Assembly (NCBI GenBank): GCA_012799155.1
Contig: JAAZLV010000160.1
Location: forward strand, 1 to 13,336
Direction: 5' to 3'
DNA from: Bacteroidales bacterium
GTDB taxonomy: Bacteria; Bacteroidota; Bacteroidia; Bacteroidales; Dysgonomonadaceae
Length of the DNA stretch: 13,336 nucleotides
Shown here: positions 7,440 through 13,336 of the stretch, piece after piece
Position numbering within the stretch: the first letter of the stretch is position 1
How the letters are laid out: the number at the start of each line of letters is the position of its first letter
The notes under the pieces: model-generated
What the model was told of the DNA's origin: nothing
The model's database searches: none
The model's input: the letters and a program-made list of their open reading frames with translations, nothing else
Translations under genes and position numbers: made by a program

Positions 7440-7883
7440 ATGTCGGTAAACAAAGTTATCCTGATTGGAAATGTGGGACGCGATCCCGAGATGAAGTATT
7501 TTGACAATGACGTGGCCAAGGCCAACTTTACGCTGGCAACTAGCGAAAGAGGTTATACCACGGCAGGAGGCACACAGGTACCGGAGCGTACCGAATGGCA
7601 CAATATTGTTTGCTGGAGAGGATTGGCCCAGATTGCAGAGAGATTCGTAAAGAAGGGTACTTTGCTCTACGTGGAGGGAAAGATTCGCTCGCGGTCATAC
7701 GACGACCAGAACGGAGTCAAGAGGTATGTCACCGAAGTGGTTGCAGACAGCATAGAGCTAATGAGCCGCAAATCGGAAGAGCAGACAAGAGATAATGGTG
7801 GAACTGGACGTGATTTTCAGGAAAACATCAATACGCCCGACATCCCTGACAATACGTCGGAGGAGGATGATTTGCCGTTTTAA
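7440..7883 (+). CDS. ssb: single-stranded DNA-binding protein SSB
   Basis: SSB coats single-stranded DNA and recruits repair and replication enzymes. The 147 residues hold an OB fold (about 1-112) starting MSVNKVILIGNVGRDPE and including the WHNIVCWRGLAQIAERFVKKG segment. A short disordered linker follows, then the acidic tip EEDDLPF, the conserved docking peptide for partners such as PriA, which is encoded in the same window. The length is typical for Bacteroidales. It has its own promoter. The next gene, gldE, lies in the same reading frame after the TAA, with no other stop between. Confidence 0.96.
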   Translation: MSVNKVILIGNVGRDPEMKYFDNDVAKANFTLATSERGYTTAGGTQVPERTEWHNIVCWRGLAQIAERFVKKGTLLYVEGKIRSRSYDDQNGVKRYVTEVVADSIELMSRKSEEQTRDNGGTGRDFQENINTPDIPDNTSEEDDLPF

Positions 7884-7902
7884 ATAAAAGATCGTATTTT
7901 TG
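7871..7902 (+). promoter_or_regulatory. Bacteroidota-type promoter for gldE, overlapping the end of ssb
   Basis: TTTG at 7871-7874, inside the last codons of ssb, and TATTTTTG at 7895-7902 are 20 bases apart, a very good match to the consensus. The transcript should start near 7906, at the left arm of the inverted repeat 7905-7956. Confidence 0.75.
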
Positions 7903-7904
7903 CA

Positions 7905-7956
7905 GGAGAATGTTTTTGCATTGATTTATCAACAGATAATGGCGGAAACATTCTCC
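7905..7956 (+). promoter_or_regulatory. 5'-terminal hairpin in the gldE leader (11-bp inverted repeat)
   Basis: GGAGAATGTTT (7905-7915) and AAACATTCTCC (7946-7956) pair perfectly. Between them lies a smaller palindrome, TTGATTTATCAA (7921-7932). The predicted transcript start is at or next to the first base of the stem, so the mRNA would begin with this structure. There is no T tract after it, so it is not an obvious terminator. Confidence 0.6.
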
Positions 7957-7979
7957 CTGTTCATTTAAACTTTTGTCAA

Positions 7980-9311
7980 TTGGACCCTGACCCTTTATCG
8001 CAATTATCTCATCTGCTGCAGATCAACAACCCGGTAGCTTACAAGCTATTTTTTATCATTTTATTGCTGTTGCTGATTCTGATCAACGCCCTCATTTCGG
8101 CCTTCGAAAGCACTTTTAAACGAATTAACACAGATGAAGCAGAGGAGTTGCACACATCACAACAACCTTCAAAGATTCGACTCTCAAGACTACTGAGAAA
8201 ACCGGAGCGGGTGCTTTCCTCCGTAAGCCTGGCCAATCACCTGCTCAACCTCATCATCATCCTGCTGATCATTGCCCAGCCTTGGAACAATGAACGTTTA
8301 GCGGTTATAAGTGGGGATATGTTGTTTATCCGCTCTGCCATCTCTTTTGCCGTAATTATTATCTTCATCTATTTCCTTCCCAGGAAGACAGCAATACACC
8401 ACCCTCTTCGCTTCAGCGAGAAGAATGTGAATTTAATCAGGTGGATTGACCTGTTGATGGCTCCACTTTCGGGAATGTTGGTGAGAGCAAATACAGCCCT
8501 GATTCCTTCCCGCGCGCAAAACAGACATGATATATCTGTCGACGAGCTCTCAAAGGCACTAGGGATCACTTCCGACGAAGCGAGGGGAGAGCAGGAGAAA
8601 GAGTTGCTGGAAGGAATCATCCGCTTCAGAGACAAGATGGTTGGTGACATCTTTGTATCACGTACCAACATGGTGGCACTCGATATACTCACCCCTTTCC
8701 GTGAGGTGATAAGATTCATCGTGGATGCCGGTTATTCACGCATCCCGGTCTATGTAGAAAATGCTGACACCATCAAAGGAATTTTATATGTGAAAGACCT
8801 ACTGCCTCATCTAGACAAGACAGGCAACTTCAAATGGCAGTCACTCATCCGACCGGCCTACTTTGTGCCGACGACAAAACGGATTGATGACCTTCTGGAG
8901 GAGTTTCGGTCCCAAAAGAACCATATGGCCATCGTGGTGGATGAGTATGGAGGGACCGCCGGACTGGTCACCATGGAGGATATTCTCGAAGAGATCGTGG
9001 GTGATATAAGTGACGAATACGATGAAGAGCAACCCTTCTTCACGATGACTTCCGACGGGTCCTATCTCTTTGAAGGTAAAACCCCTCTGGAGGAATTTAT
9101 TCGCCTCACCAACCTCCCGGAGAAGGATTTCGAGTCCATGCAGGAACAGGCTGACACGCTTGCAGGTCTGCTGCTGGAATTGAAAGGTGATTTTCCCAAA
9201 CGGAAGGAGAGTATCACTTATCGTGATCATCATTTTGTGGCCGAAGAGATGAGCAAGAAAAGGATTACAAAGGTGCGGTATATTCCACCAGGAAAATTGA
9301 TGAAAGATTAG
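7980..9311 (+). CDS. gldE: gliding motility-associated protein GldE (CNNM/CorC-type membrane protein with CBS domains)
   Basis: This integral membrane protein belongs to the CNNM/CorC (HlyC/CorC) group, whose better-known members move or sense Mg2+. GldE assists gliding in flavobacteria, but its biochemical role is not settled. The 443 residues have hydrophobic segments at about 21-42, 82-100, 114-133 and 152-172 (DUF21), two CBS domains (about 220-280 and 285-345, with the DEYGGTAGLVTMEDILEEIVGDI signature at 321-343) and a C-terminal CorC_HlyC domain (about 352-440). The start is a TTG; no ATG lies in frame between the ssb stop and this point, and the product MDPDPLSQ begins as in relatives. 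It has its own promoter and a hairpin leader. A phosphopantetheinyl transferase gene follows after 34 bases. Confidence 0.92.
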   Translation: MDPDPLSQLSHLLQINNPVAYKLFFIILLLLLILINALISAFESTFKRINTDEAEELHTSQQPSKIRLSRLLRKPERVLSSVSLANHLLNLIIILLIIAQPWNNERLAVISGDMLFIRSAISFAVIIIFIYFLPRKTAIHHPLRFSEKNVNLIRWIDLLMAPLSGMLVRANTALIPSRAQNRHDISVDELSKALGITSDEARGEQEKELLEGIIRFRDKMVGDIFVSRTNMVALDILTPFREVIRFIVDAGYSRIPVYVENADTIKGILYVKDLLPHLDKTGNFKWQSLIRPAYFVPTTKRIDDLLEEFRSQKNHMAIVVDEYGGTAGLVTMEDILEEIVGDISDEYDEEQPFFTMTSDGSYLFEGKTPLEEFIRLTNLPEKDFESMQEQADTLAGLLLELKGDFPKRKESITYRDHHFVAEEMSKKRITKVRYIPPGKLMKD

Positions 9312-9345
9312 ATCAACGCTACGCAAAAGCCAAGGTTTGTAAAAG

Positions 9346-9975
9346 ATGCTGATCAGAAAAGAATATATTCAGTCGGGGGCTTTACTGGGCATCTGGAAAA
9401 TAACAGAGTCCAGGGATGAGCTACTGGCCCAATTTCCGGCTTCATTGCGCAACGAGGTAAATCATTATCTGGAAAATATACGCTCAGAGAGACGATCCAT
9501 TGAATGGCTTTCTACAAGGGTGATGCTTTTTCAGCTTTTGGGAGAAGAGAAGATTATTCAAAACAAGCAGGACGGCAGTCCATACCTGGAGGGGGGAGAC
9601 CAATCTATAAGCATCTCCCACACACGTGAGTATGCAGCTATCTTGTTGCATCAGAACCTCCCAGTGGGGATTGATATTGAGACGCGTACCGAGAGGGTAT
9701 CACGTATCGCCTATAAGTTCATAGCTGATAATGAATACATCGATCCCCAACAGAAAACAGTACATCAACTACTCCACTGGTCGGCTAAAGAGAGTCTCTT
9801 TAAACTGATCGGCCTACAGGGGATCGACTTCAGGGAACACCTTCACATTGATCCCTTTACCCCGGCCCCAAAGGGTATGATGCAAGCCCGCGAGACACGC
9901 TCTCTCACCCCCAGTGCTTACACCATCTACTATGAGGTCCATCCTCACTATGTGCTCACCTGGGCCATAGGCTAA
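9346..9975 (+). CDS. 4'-phosphopantetheinyl transferase superfamily protein
   Basis: These enzymes move the phosphopantetheine arm from coenzyme A to a Ser of carrier proteins, activating acyl carrier protein or similar domains. The 209-residue protein is Sfp-sized. It has SISISHT (87-93), the metal-binding VGIDIET (Asp110, Glu112) and WSAKESLFKL (145-154; Lys148, Glu149), the family signature WxxKE. The carrier protein target cannot be read from the sequence. The ATG lies 34 bases after gldE with no promoter between, so the two form one unit. It is convergent with tsf across a shared hairpin. GldE and a transferase of this type are also near each other in gliding flavobacteria (recollection). 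Confidence 0.9.
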   Translation: MLIRKEYIQSGALLGIWKITESRDELLAQFPASLRNEVNHYLENIRSERRSIEWLSTRVMLFQLLGEEKIIQNKQDGSPYLEGGDQSISISHTREYAAILLHQNLPVGIDIETRTERVSRIAYKFIADNEYIDPQQKTVHQLLHWSAKESLFKLIGLQGIDFREHLHIDPFTPAPKGMMQARETRSLTPSAYTIYYEVHPHYVLTWAIG

Positions 9976-10014
9976 AAAAAACGCTCCAAGGTTGAACCTT
10001 GAAGCGTCTTTATA
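9973..10014. terminator. bidirectional terminator between the transferase gene and tsf
   Basis: ACGCT-C-CAAGGTT (9981-9993) pairs with AACCTTG-A-AGCGT (9995-10007), with a single C/A mismatch; sterically the loop is GGT-TGA-ACC. Eight A precede it, giving a strong T tract for the minus-strand ribosomal operon, and CTTTATAAT follows for the plus strand. Confidence 0.85.
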
Positions 10015-10034
10015 ATATTTGTCAGTCACTTCTA

Positions 10035-10856
10035 TCACACGTTCAGCGTTACACGCTTGAACATGGTCACTGAAAGCTCTTTGTCATTCTCTTTCAGGAA
10101 CTGCTCAATGGTCTTCTTGCCATCTTTCACATACTCCTGTTGAAGAAGGGTTGACTCCTTGTAGAACTTCTGAAGTGCACCTTCAGCAATCCTGTCAAGA
10201 AGGTTCTCCGGCTTGCCGGCTTCACGGGCTTTATCACGTGCAATCTCAAGTTCCTTCTCCTTCACTTCGGCAGGGATACCTTCCGGAGTAACAGCGATAG
10301 GGTTCATGGCTGCCACCTGCATGGCAATGTCGCGTGCCACCTGTTCGTCGGCAACAACCTTGTTAAAGCCTACAATCGTAGCCAGCTTGTTTCCCATGTG
10401 AATATAGGAAGTGACATAGGGAGCAGTGAGATGCTCATAGAATCCAAGCTCCATCTTTTCACCCGTAGCACCAATCTTGTCGGTGATCAGCTGTGAAACG
10501 GTACCGTTGGAAAGCTCCAGAGCCAACAACTCATCAAGTGTTTCGGGCTTGTGAGCAATAGCCGCATCGAGGATCTGACGCGTGAGGGCTACAAACTCTT
10601 CATTTTTCGCCACAAAGTCGGTTTCGCACTGCAGAGCTACCACTGCTGCAAAATTGCCATCAGTGGCGGCCAGTACACATCCCTCGGATGCCTCACGGTC
10701 CTCACGTTTGGCGGCTACCACCTGTCCTTTCTTGCGGATGATCTCCATCGCCTTGTCGAAATCACCGTTCGCTTCGTTCAATGCATTCTTGCAATCCATC
10801 ATTCCCGCACCTGTCATTTTGCGCAAATGCTGGATATCTGCCATCGTTACTGCCAT
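10035..10856 (-). CDS. tsf: translation elongation factor Ts (EF-Ts)
   Basis: EF-Ts exchanges GDP for GTP on EF-Tu. The 273 residues show the N-terminal UBA-like module (IQHLRKMTGAGMMDCKNAL, about 8-26), the EF-Tu-contacting motif TDFVAKNEEF (79-88), and the core and dimerisation domains. Its length is close to the E. coli protein (283). The start MAVTMADIQHL is the standard one; Met5 is a less likely alternative. The gene lies 30 bases after rpsB and ends the operon. The leader is A-rich without Shine-Dalgarno. Confidence 0.97.
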   Translation of the reverse strand: MAVTMADIQHLRKMTGAGMMDCKNALNEANGDFDKAMEIIRKKGQVVAAKREDREASEGCVLAATDGNFAAVVALQCETDFVAKNEEFVALTRQILDAAIAHKPETLDELLALELSNGTVSQLITDKIGATGEKMELGFYEHLTAPYVTSYIHMGNKLATIVGFNKVVADEQVARDIAMQVAAMNPIAVTPEGIPAEVKEKELEIARDKAREAGKPENLLDRIAEGALQKFYKESTLLQQEYVKDGKKTIEQFLKENDKELSVTMFKRVTLNV

Positions 10857-10886
10857 ATTCTTATATTTCGTTTTTGTTGTTTTAGG

Positions 10887-11744
10887 TTATTCGTCTACCT
10901 CAGCATCCTTGGTAAACTTGCTAACCACAGCTGCCTTCATTGCTTCGGTATCTTCTTTCTTTACACGCTCTTTCTTGGCTGCTTTCGACTTGCGTTCGCG
11001 GCGCTGTGGTGCGTCGTCGTCCTGCTCTTCAGCAGCTGCGGCATCGGCCTTTTCAACCTTACGCTCATCAAGACCTTCCTTGATCTCGTTGCAGATATAA
11101 CCCATGATCATGTCAACTGCTTTCGCTGCATCGTCGTTGGCAGGAATCACAAAGTCAATGTTCGAAGGATCAGAGTTGGTGTCTACGATACCAAAGACCG
11201 GAATACCCAACTTCTCTGCTTCCTTCACTGCGATTTGTTCTTTCATCACATCCACTACGAAGATAGCAGAGGGAAGACGGGTCAGGTCCTGGATGGAACC
11301 AAGGTTCTTTTCCAGTTTGGCACGCTGACGAGTCACCTGCAACTTCTCACGCTTGGAGAGGGTGTCGAAAGTGCCATCCTTGATCATCTTGTCGATGCTG
11401 CTCATCTTCTTCACCGCCTTACGAATGGTAGGGAAGTTGGTCAGCATTCCACCGGGCCATCGTTCAATCACGTAGGGCATGTTCACACTCTGCGCTTTTT
11501 CTTCGATTACCGGCTTTGCCTGTTTCTTGGTAGCCACGAACAAGATTTTCTTGCCCGATTTCGCGATCTGTCTCAGAGCTGCAGCAGCTTCTTCGGCTTT
11601 GGCGATCGTCTTGTAGAGATCTATGATGTGGATTCCGTTACGCTCCATGAAGATGTAGGGAGCCATCGCGGGATTCCATTTTCTTTTGAGGTGACCGAAA
11701 TGCGCTCCGGTCTCCAGCAGTTCGTCAAATACTAATTTTGCCAT
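10887..11744 (-). CDS. rpsB: 30S ribosomal protein S2
   Basis: S2 is a late-assembling small-subunit protein. The 285 residues begin MAKLVFDELLETGAHFGH, with the family's GAHFGH motif, and contain RWPGGMLTNF and the P-x-F-G-I-V-D-T-N-x-D-P segment. The conserved part ends near residue 225. A tail of about 60 residues follows, with an acidic stretch (EEQDDD) and then a Lys/Arg-rich stretch, longer than E. coli S2 (241). The gene follows rpsI after a 200-base structured gap and precedes tsf, the usual rpsB-tsf pair. Confidence 0.97.
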   Translation of the reverse strand: MAKLVFDELLETGAHFGHLKRKWNPAMAPYIFMERNGIHIIDLYKTIAKAEEAAAALRQIAKSGKKILFVATKKQAKPVIEEKAQSVNMPYVIERWPGGMLTNFPTIRKAVKKMSSIDKMIKDGTFDTLSKREKLQVTRQRAKLEKNLGSIQDLTRLPSAIFVVDVMKEQIAVKEAEKLGIPVFGIVDTNSDPSNIDFVIPANDDAAKAVDMIMGYICNEIKEGLDERKVEKADAAAAEEQDDDAPQRRERKSKAAKKERVKKEDTEAMKAAVVSKFTKDAEVDE

Positions 11745-11780
11745 GTTTTGTTTGTTGATTGATTCGTTTACTTTCTTTTT

Positions 11781-11927
11781 CTAAACCGAACCGCAAGGTA
11801 AATGATCCTTGTGGGTGTATACCACTGGCCTGGAAAATGTCCTTGCGGTTTAGATACTAAACGTTGGTGCCTCTGAGGCAACATTATCTGAGTAATCGGC
11901 CTGTTCAGCCACACGCGGCGACTGAAC
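11781..11927 (-). promoter_or_regulatory. structured rpsB leader, candidate ribosomal-protein autoregulatory element
   Basis: Three inverted repeats fill the rpsI-rpsB gap. In transcript order: GTTCAG/CTGAAC (11922-11927 with 11903-11908), the compact TGCCTCTGAGGCA palindrome (11868-11880), and a long hairpin with a 10-bp stem (11841-11850 with 11789-11798). The last has a nested GTGG/CCAC (11811-11825) and a competing pairing of 11847-11853 with 11781-11787. It ends about 40 bases before the rpsB ATG and has no T tract. S2 controls its own mRNA in E. coli; a similar role here is inference. Confidence 0.5.
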
Positions 11928-11944
11928 GGCTGATCCCAATAAGT

Positions 11945-12331
11945 TTAACGTTTGGAGAACTGGAACCTCTTTCTGGCCTTGGGCTGTCCCGGTTTCTTAC
12001 GTTCCACAACTCGTGGGTCACGAGTCATAAATCCTTCTGCTCTCAGTGCGGATTTATCTTCCGGATTAATCTTTACCAGTGCGCGGGCAATACCCAAACG
12101 GGCTGCTTCCGACTGTCCCTTGTAACCTCCACCGTCGAGATTGATACGGATATCATATTTTTCCAATACATTCAACGTATTCAACGGTTGTTTCACCACG
12201 AACTGAAGGATAGAAGAAGGGAAATAATTATCCAGATCGCGTTTATTGATCACAATTTTGCCGCTGCCCTCGGTCAGATATACACGAGCTACCGCTGCTT
12301 TGCGTCTTCCTATTGCATTTACTGCTTCCAT
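11945..12331 (-). CDS. rpsI: 30S ribosomal protein S9
   Basis: S9's C-terminal tail reaches the decoding centre and touches P-site tRNA. The 128 residues contain IGRRKAAVARVYL (7-19), the conserved GGGYKGQSEAARLGIARAL segment, the RDPRVVERKKPGQPKARKRFQFSKR end and a terminal Lys-Arg. Length is normal. The gene starts 5 bases after rplM, so translation is likely coupled. The start is ATG without Shine-Dalgarno. Confidence 0.97.
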   Translation of the reverse strand: MEAVNAIGRRKAAVARVYLTEGSGKIVINKRDLDNYFPSSILQFVVKQPLNTLNVLEKYDIRINLDGGGYKGQSEAARLGIARALVKINPEDKSALRAEGFMTRDPRVVERKKPGQPKARKRFQFSKR

Positions 12332-12336
12332 CTCTT

Positions 12337-12792
12337 TTATTTTAGCGTGTTAATATCCAGTTTTTTGGGCTTCTGTGCCTGGTGCGGGTGCTCTGTGCCG
12401 GCATAAACATGCATGTTTAGCAGGATGGCATCACCCAACTTGTTCTTTGGCAACATACCCTTCACTACCTTGCGGAACAGCTTTTCCGGGCTCTTGGCCA
12501 TCAGTTCGGCAGGTGTGAACTCACGCTGTCCACCGGGATATCCCGAATAACGATAGTAGATGCGGTCGTTCCACTTGTTTCCCGACAGTTGTACCTTATC
12601 GGCATTCAAGATGATCACATTGTCTCCGCAATCAACGTGCGGGGTGAAGCTGGCTTTGTATTTTCCTCTCAGCAGCTTGGCTACTTTTGAACAAAGACGA
12701 CCCAAGGGCTGTCCGGCTGCATCAATCTCAACCCATTCCTTCTGTGCCGTTTCCTTGTTCACAGAAATTGTTTTATAACTTAGTGTGTCCAC
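12337..12792 (-). CDS. rplM: 50S ribosomal protein L13
   Basis: L13 is an early-assembling large-subunit protein. The 151 residues include KEWVEIDAAGQPLGRLCSKVAKLLRGK (about 19-45), HVDCGDNVIILNADKV and PGGQRE. The start is a GTG; its product MDTLSYKTISVN matches the usual Bacteroidales beginning, and no nearby ATG in frame fits better. It is the first gene of rplM-rpsI-rpsB-tsf and has a good promoter about 140 bases upstream, leaving an AT-rich leader. Confidence 0.96.
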   Translation of the reverse strand: MDTLSYKTISVNKETAQKEWVEIDAAGQPLGRLCSKVAKLLRGKYKASFTPHVDCGDNVIILNADKVQLSGNKWNDRIYYRYSGYPGGQREFTPAELMAKSPEKLFRKVVKGMLPKNKLGDAILLNMHVYAGTEHPHQAQKPKKLDINTLK

Positions 12793-12932
12793 TGTGTTGT
12801 TAGTTTTTTAATTCGTAAATAATTGTGGAGTCGATTTATTCCGCTCTAATTTTGTCTTGCTAAGGGACATAAATAGGCAAATAATAAGCTATAAATCAAA
12901 CTCTTAATTGATAAAAACTAATAATCGGACTG

Positions 12933-12963
12933 CAAAGTTACAATAATTCAGTTTATTAACAAA
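12933..12963 (-). promoter_or_regulatory. Bacteroidota-type promoter for rplM-rpsI-rpsB-tsf
   Basis: On the minus strand TTTG (12963-12960) and TAACTTTG (12940-12933) are 19 bases apart, a full consensus match. The transcript would start near 12929 with a leader of about 137 AU-rich bases, in which I see no strong structure. Confidence 0.75.
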
Positions 12964-13102
12964 CAATTTCAGCCCTTTTTATCACCTGAGAAGTGAATTT
13001 CATATCTACAAAAGCATGTGGCTACAGCGTTACTTTTCAGCACTCTTGGCTCTGCAAAAAGGAGTAACAGGCGAATGGGGCAAAAAAAAATTCATTCTAC
13101 TT

Positions 13103-13133
13103 TTTGTCAGAATCCAAAATTAGTGTATCTTTG
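13103..13133 (+). promoter_or_regulatory. Bacteroidota-type promoter for tRNA-Arg
   Basis: TTTG at 13103-13106 and TATCTTTG at 13126-13133 are 19 bases apart. The start should fall near 13138, about 10 bases before the mature tRNA 5' end. Confidence 0.75.
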
Positions 13134-13147
13134 CACCCACAAAAGAG

Positions 13148-13221
13148 GGCCCCGTAGCTTAACTGAATAGAGCATCTGACTACGGATCAGAAGGTTACAG
13201 GTTTGAATCCTGTCGGGGTCA
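13148..13221 (+). tRNA. tRNA-Arg (anticodon ACG)
   Basis: All arms fold: acceptor GGCCCCG with CGGGGTC (one G-T pair), D stem GCTT/GAGC, anticodon stem TCTGA/TCAGA with loop CTACGGA, T stem ACAGG/CCTGT. The anticodon ACG is read after deamination to inosine and decodes CGU, CGC and CGA. A73 is the discriminator and CCA is not encoded. The D loop has G18-A19 rather than G18-G19, and the T loop is TTTGAAT with T at position 56. Confidence 0.96.
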
Positions 13222-13230
13222 CACTTCCTC

Positions 13231-13264
13231 ACACCTGCAGTTCATAGAATTGCAGGTGTTTTTT
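13231..13264 (+). terminator. rho-independent terminator after tRNA-Arg
   Basis: ACACCTGCA (13231-13239) pairs perfectly with TGCAGGTGT (13251-13259), followed by a run of T to 13264. It sits 9 bases after the tRNA, so the tRNA is a single-gene unit. The remaining 72 bases of the window show nothing I can identify. Confidence 0.9.
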
Positions 13265-13336
13265 GTATGGTGTTATTACAATCAAAATGTGATTGACCAT
13301 CAATCATCCAACAACCTCAGGGAGCGATATTCGGTC

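Larger units (their letters stand above)
12793..13147. other. 355-base intergenic region between rplM and tRNA-Arg
   Basis: It holds the leader and promoter of rplM on the minus strand, the promoter of tRNA-Arg on the plus strand and, between them, an imperfect hairpin at 13029-13068. No convincing gene is present; the one small frame (13016-13123) overlaps the tRNA promoter and looks random. Confidence 0.7.

Noticed and set aside
8841..9326. 161-codon minus-strand frame opposite gldE
   Set aside because: Antisense to the conserved CBS/CorC region, His-rich composition typical of a shadow frame, and no supporting signals.
10551..11735. 394-codon open frame on the plus strand spanning the antisense of tsf and rpsB
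   Set aside because: It lies entirely opposite two highly conserved genes, is Cys/His/Phe-rich as expected for an antisense shadow, and shows no recognisable domain or promoter.
12793..12932. L13-type autoregulatory structure in the rplM leader
   Set aside because: The leader is long enough, but it is AU-rich and I found only short, weak pairings, so no structure is claimed.
13016..13123. 35-codon frame starting MWLQRYFSALLALQK upstream of tRNA-Arg
   Set aside because: It runs through the tRNA promoter's -33 element, has no promoter or terminator of its own and matches nothing I know. Probably chance.
13148..13336. tRNA-Arg as an integration site for a mobile element
   Set aside because: tRNA genes are common attachment sites, but no repeat of the tRNA 3' end, integrase or change in base composition is visible in the 115 bases that follow.

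Overview
The window is a stretch of housekeeping chromosome from an anaerobic member of the Bacteroidota, most likely order Bacteroidales (Porphyromonadaceae/Dysgonomonadaceae-like). Three things point there: protein sequences of a clear Bacteroidales type (fumarate reductase FeS subunit, HU, L13, GldE); promoters of the Bacteroidota form, TTG or TTTG then 19-20 bases then TAnnTTTG; and almost no Shine-Dalgarno sequences in front of genes. I see no phage, insertion sequence, CRISPR array or defence locus.

Layout. Positions 1-874 hold the end of a fumarate reductase/succinate dehydrogenase operon (last codons of the likely flavoprotein gene, then frdB) closed by a strong hairpin terminator. 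Positions 921-3881 hold a promoter, an outer-membrane beta-barrel gene and priA (replication restart helicase), 3 nt apart. A shared hairpin at 3896-3925 separates priA from the convergent rng (RNase G). Upstream of rng on the same minus strand lie a 30-codon, very basic AURKAIP1/COX24-type protein gene (absent from ordinary ORF calls) and the HU gene. Divergent from HU run mutY, ssb, gldE and a 4'-phosphopantetheinyl transferase gene on the plus strand. This order resembles the gliding locus of Flavobacterium johnsoniae, but with no gldD. A second shared hairpin (9981-10007) separates it from the convergent minus-strand operon rplM-rpsI-rpsB-tsf (L13, S9, S2, EF-Ts). The window ends with a tRNA-Arg(ACG) gene that has its own promoter and terminator.

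How the genes fit together. The themes are genome maintenance (PriA, HU, MutY, SSB), RNA processing (RNase G), translation (L13, S9, S2, EF-Ts, tRNA-Arg and probably the small basic protein), plus anaerobic respiration (FrdB) and envelope functions (beta-barrel, GldE).

The most interesting points are small-scale. The basic mini-gene is the only gene here with a well-placed Shine-Dalgarno sequence, in a phylum whose ribosomes normally hide the anti-Shine-Dalgarno. The tRNA-Arg has A19 and U56 in place of the near-universal G19-C56 tertiary pair. Structured leaders precede gldE, rpsB and rng. mutY appears nearly leaderless. HU has Ile where the DNA-intercalating Pro normally sits. I found no evidence of a large undescribed system; the rest is ordinary core genome.
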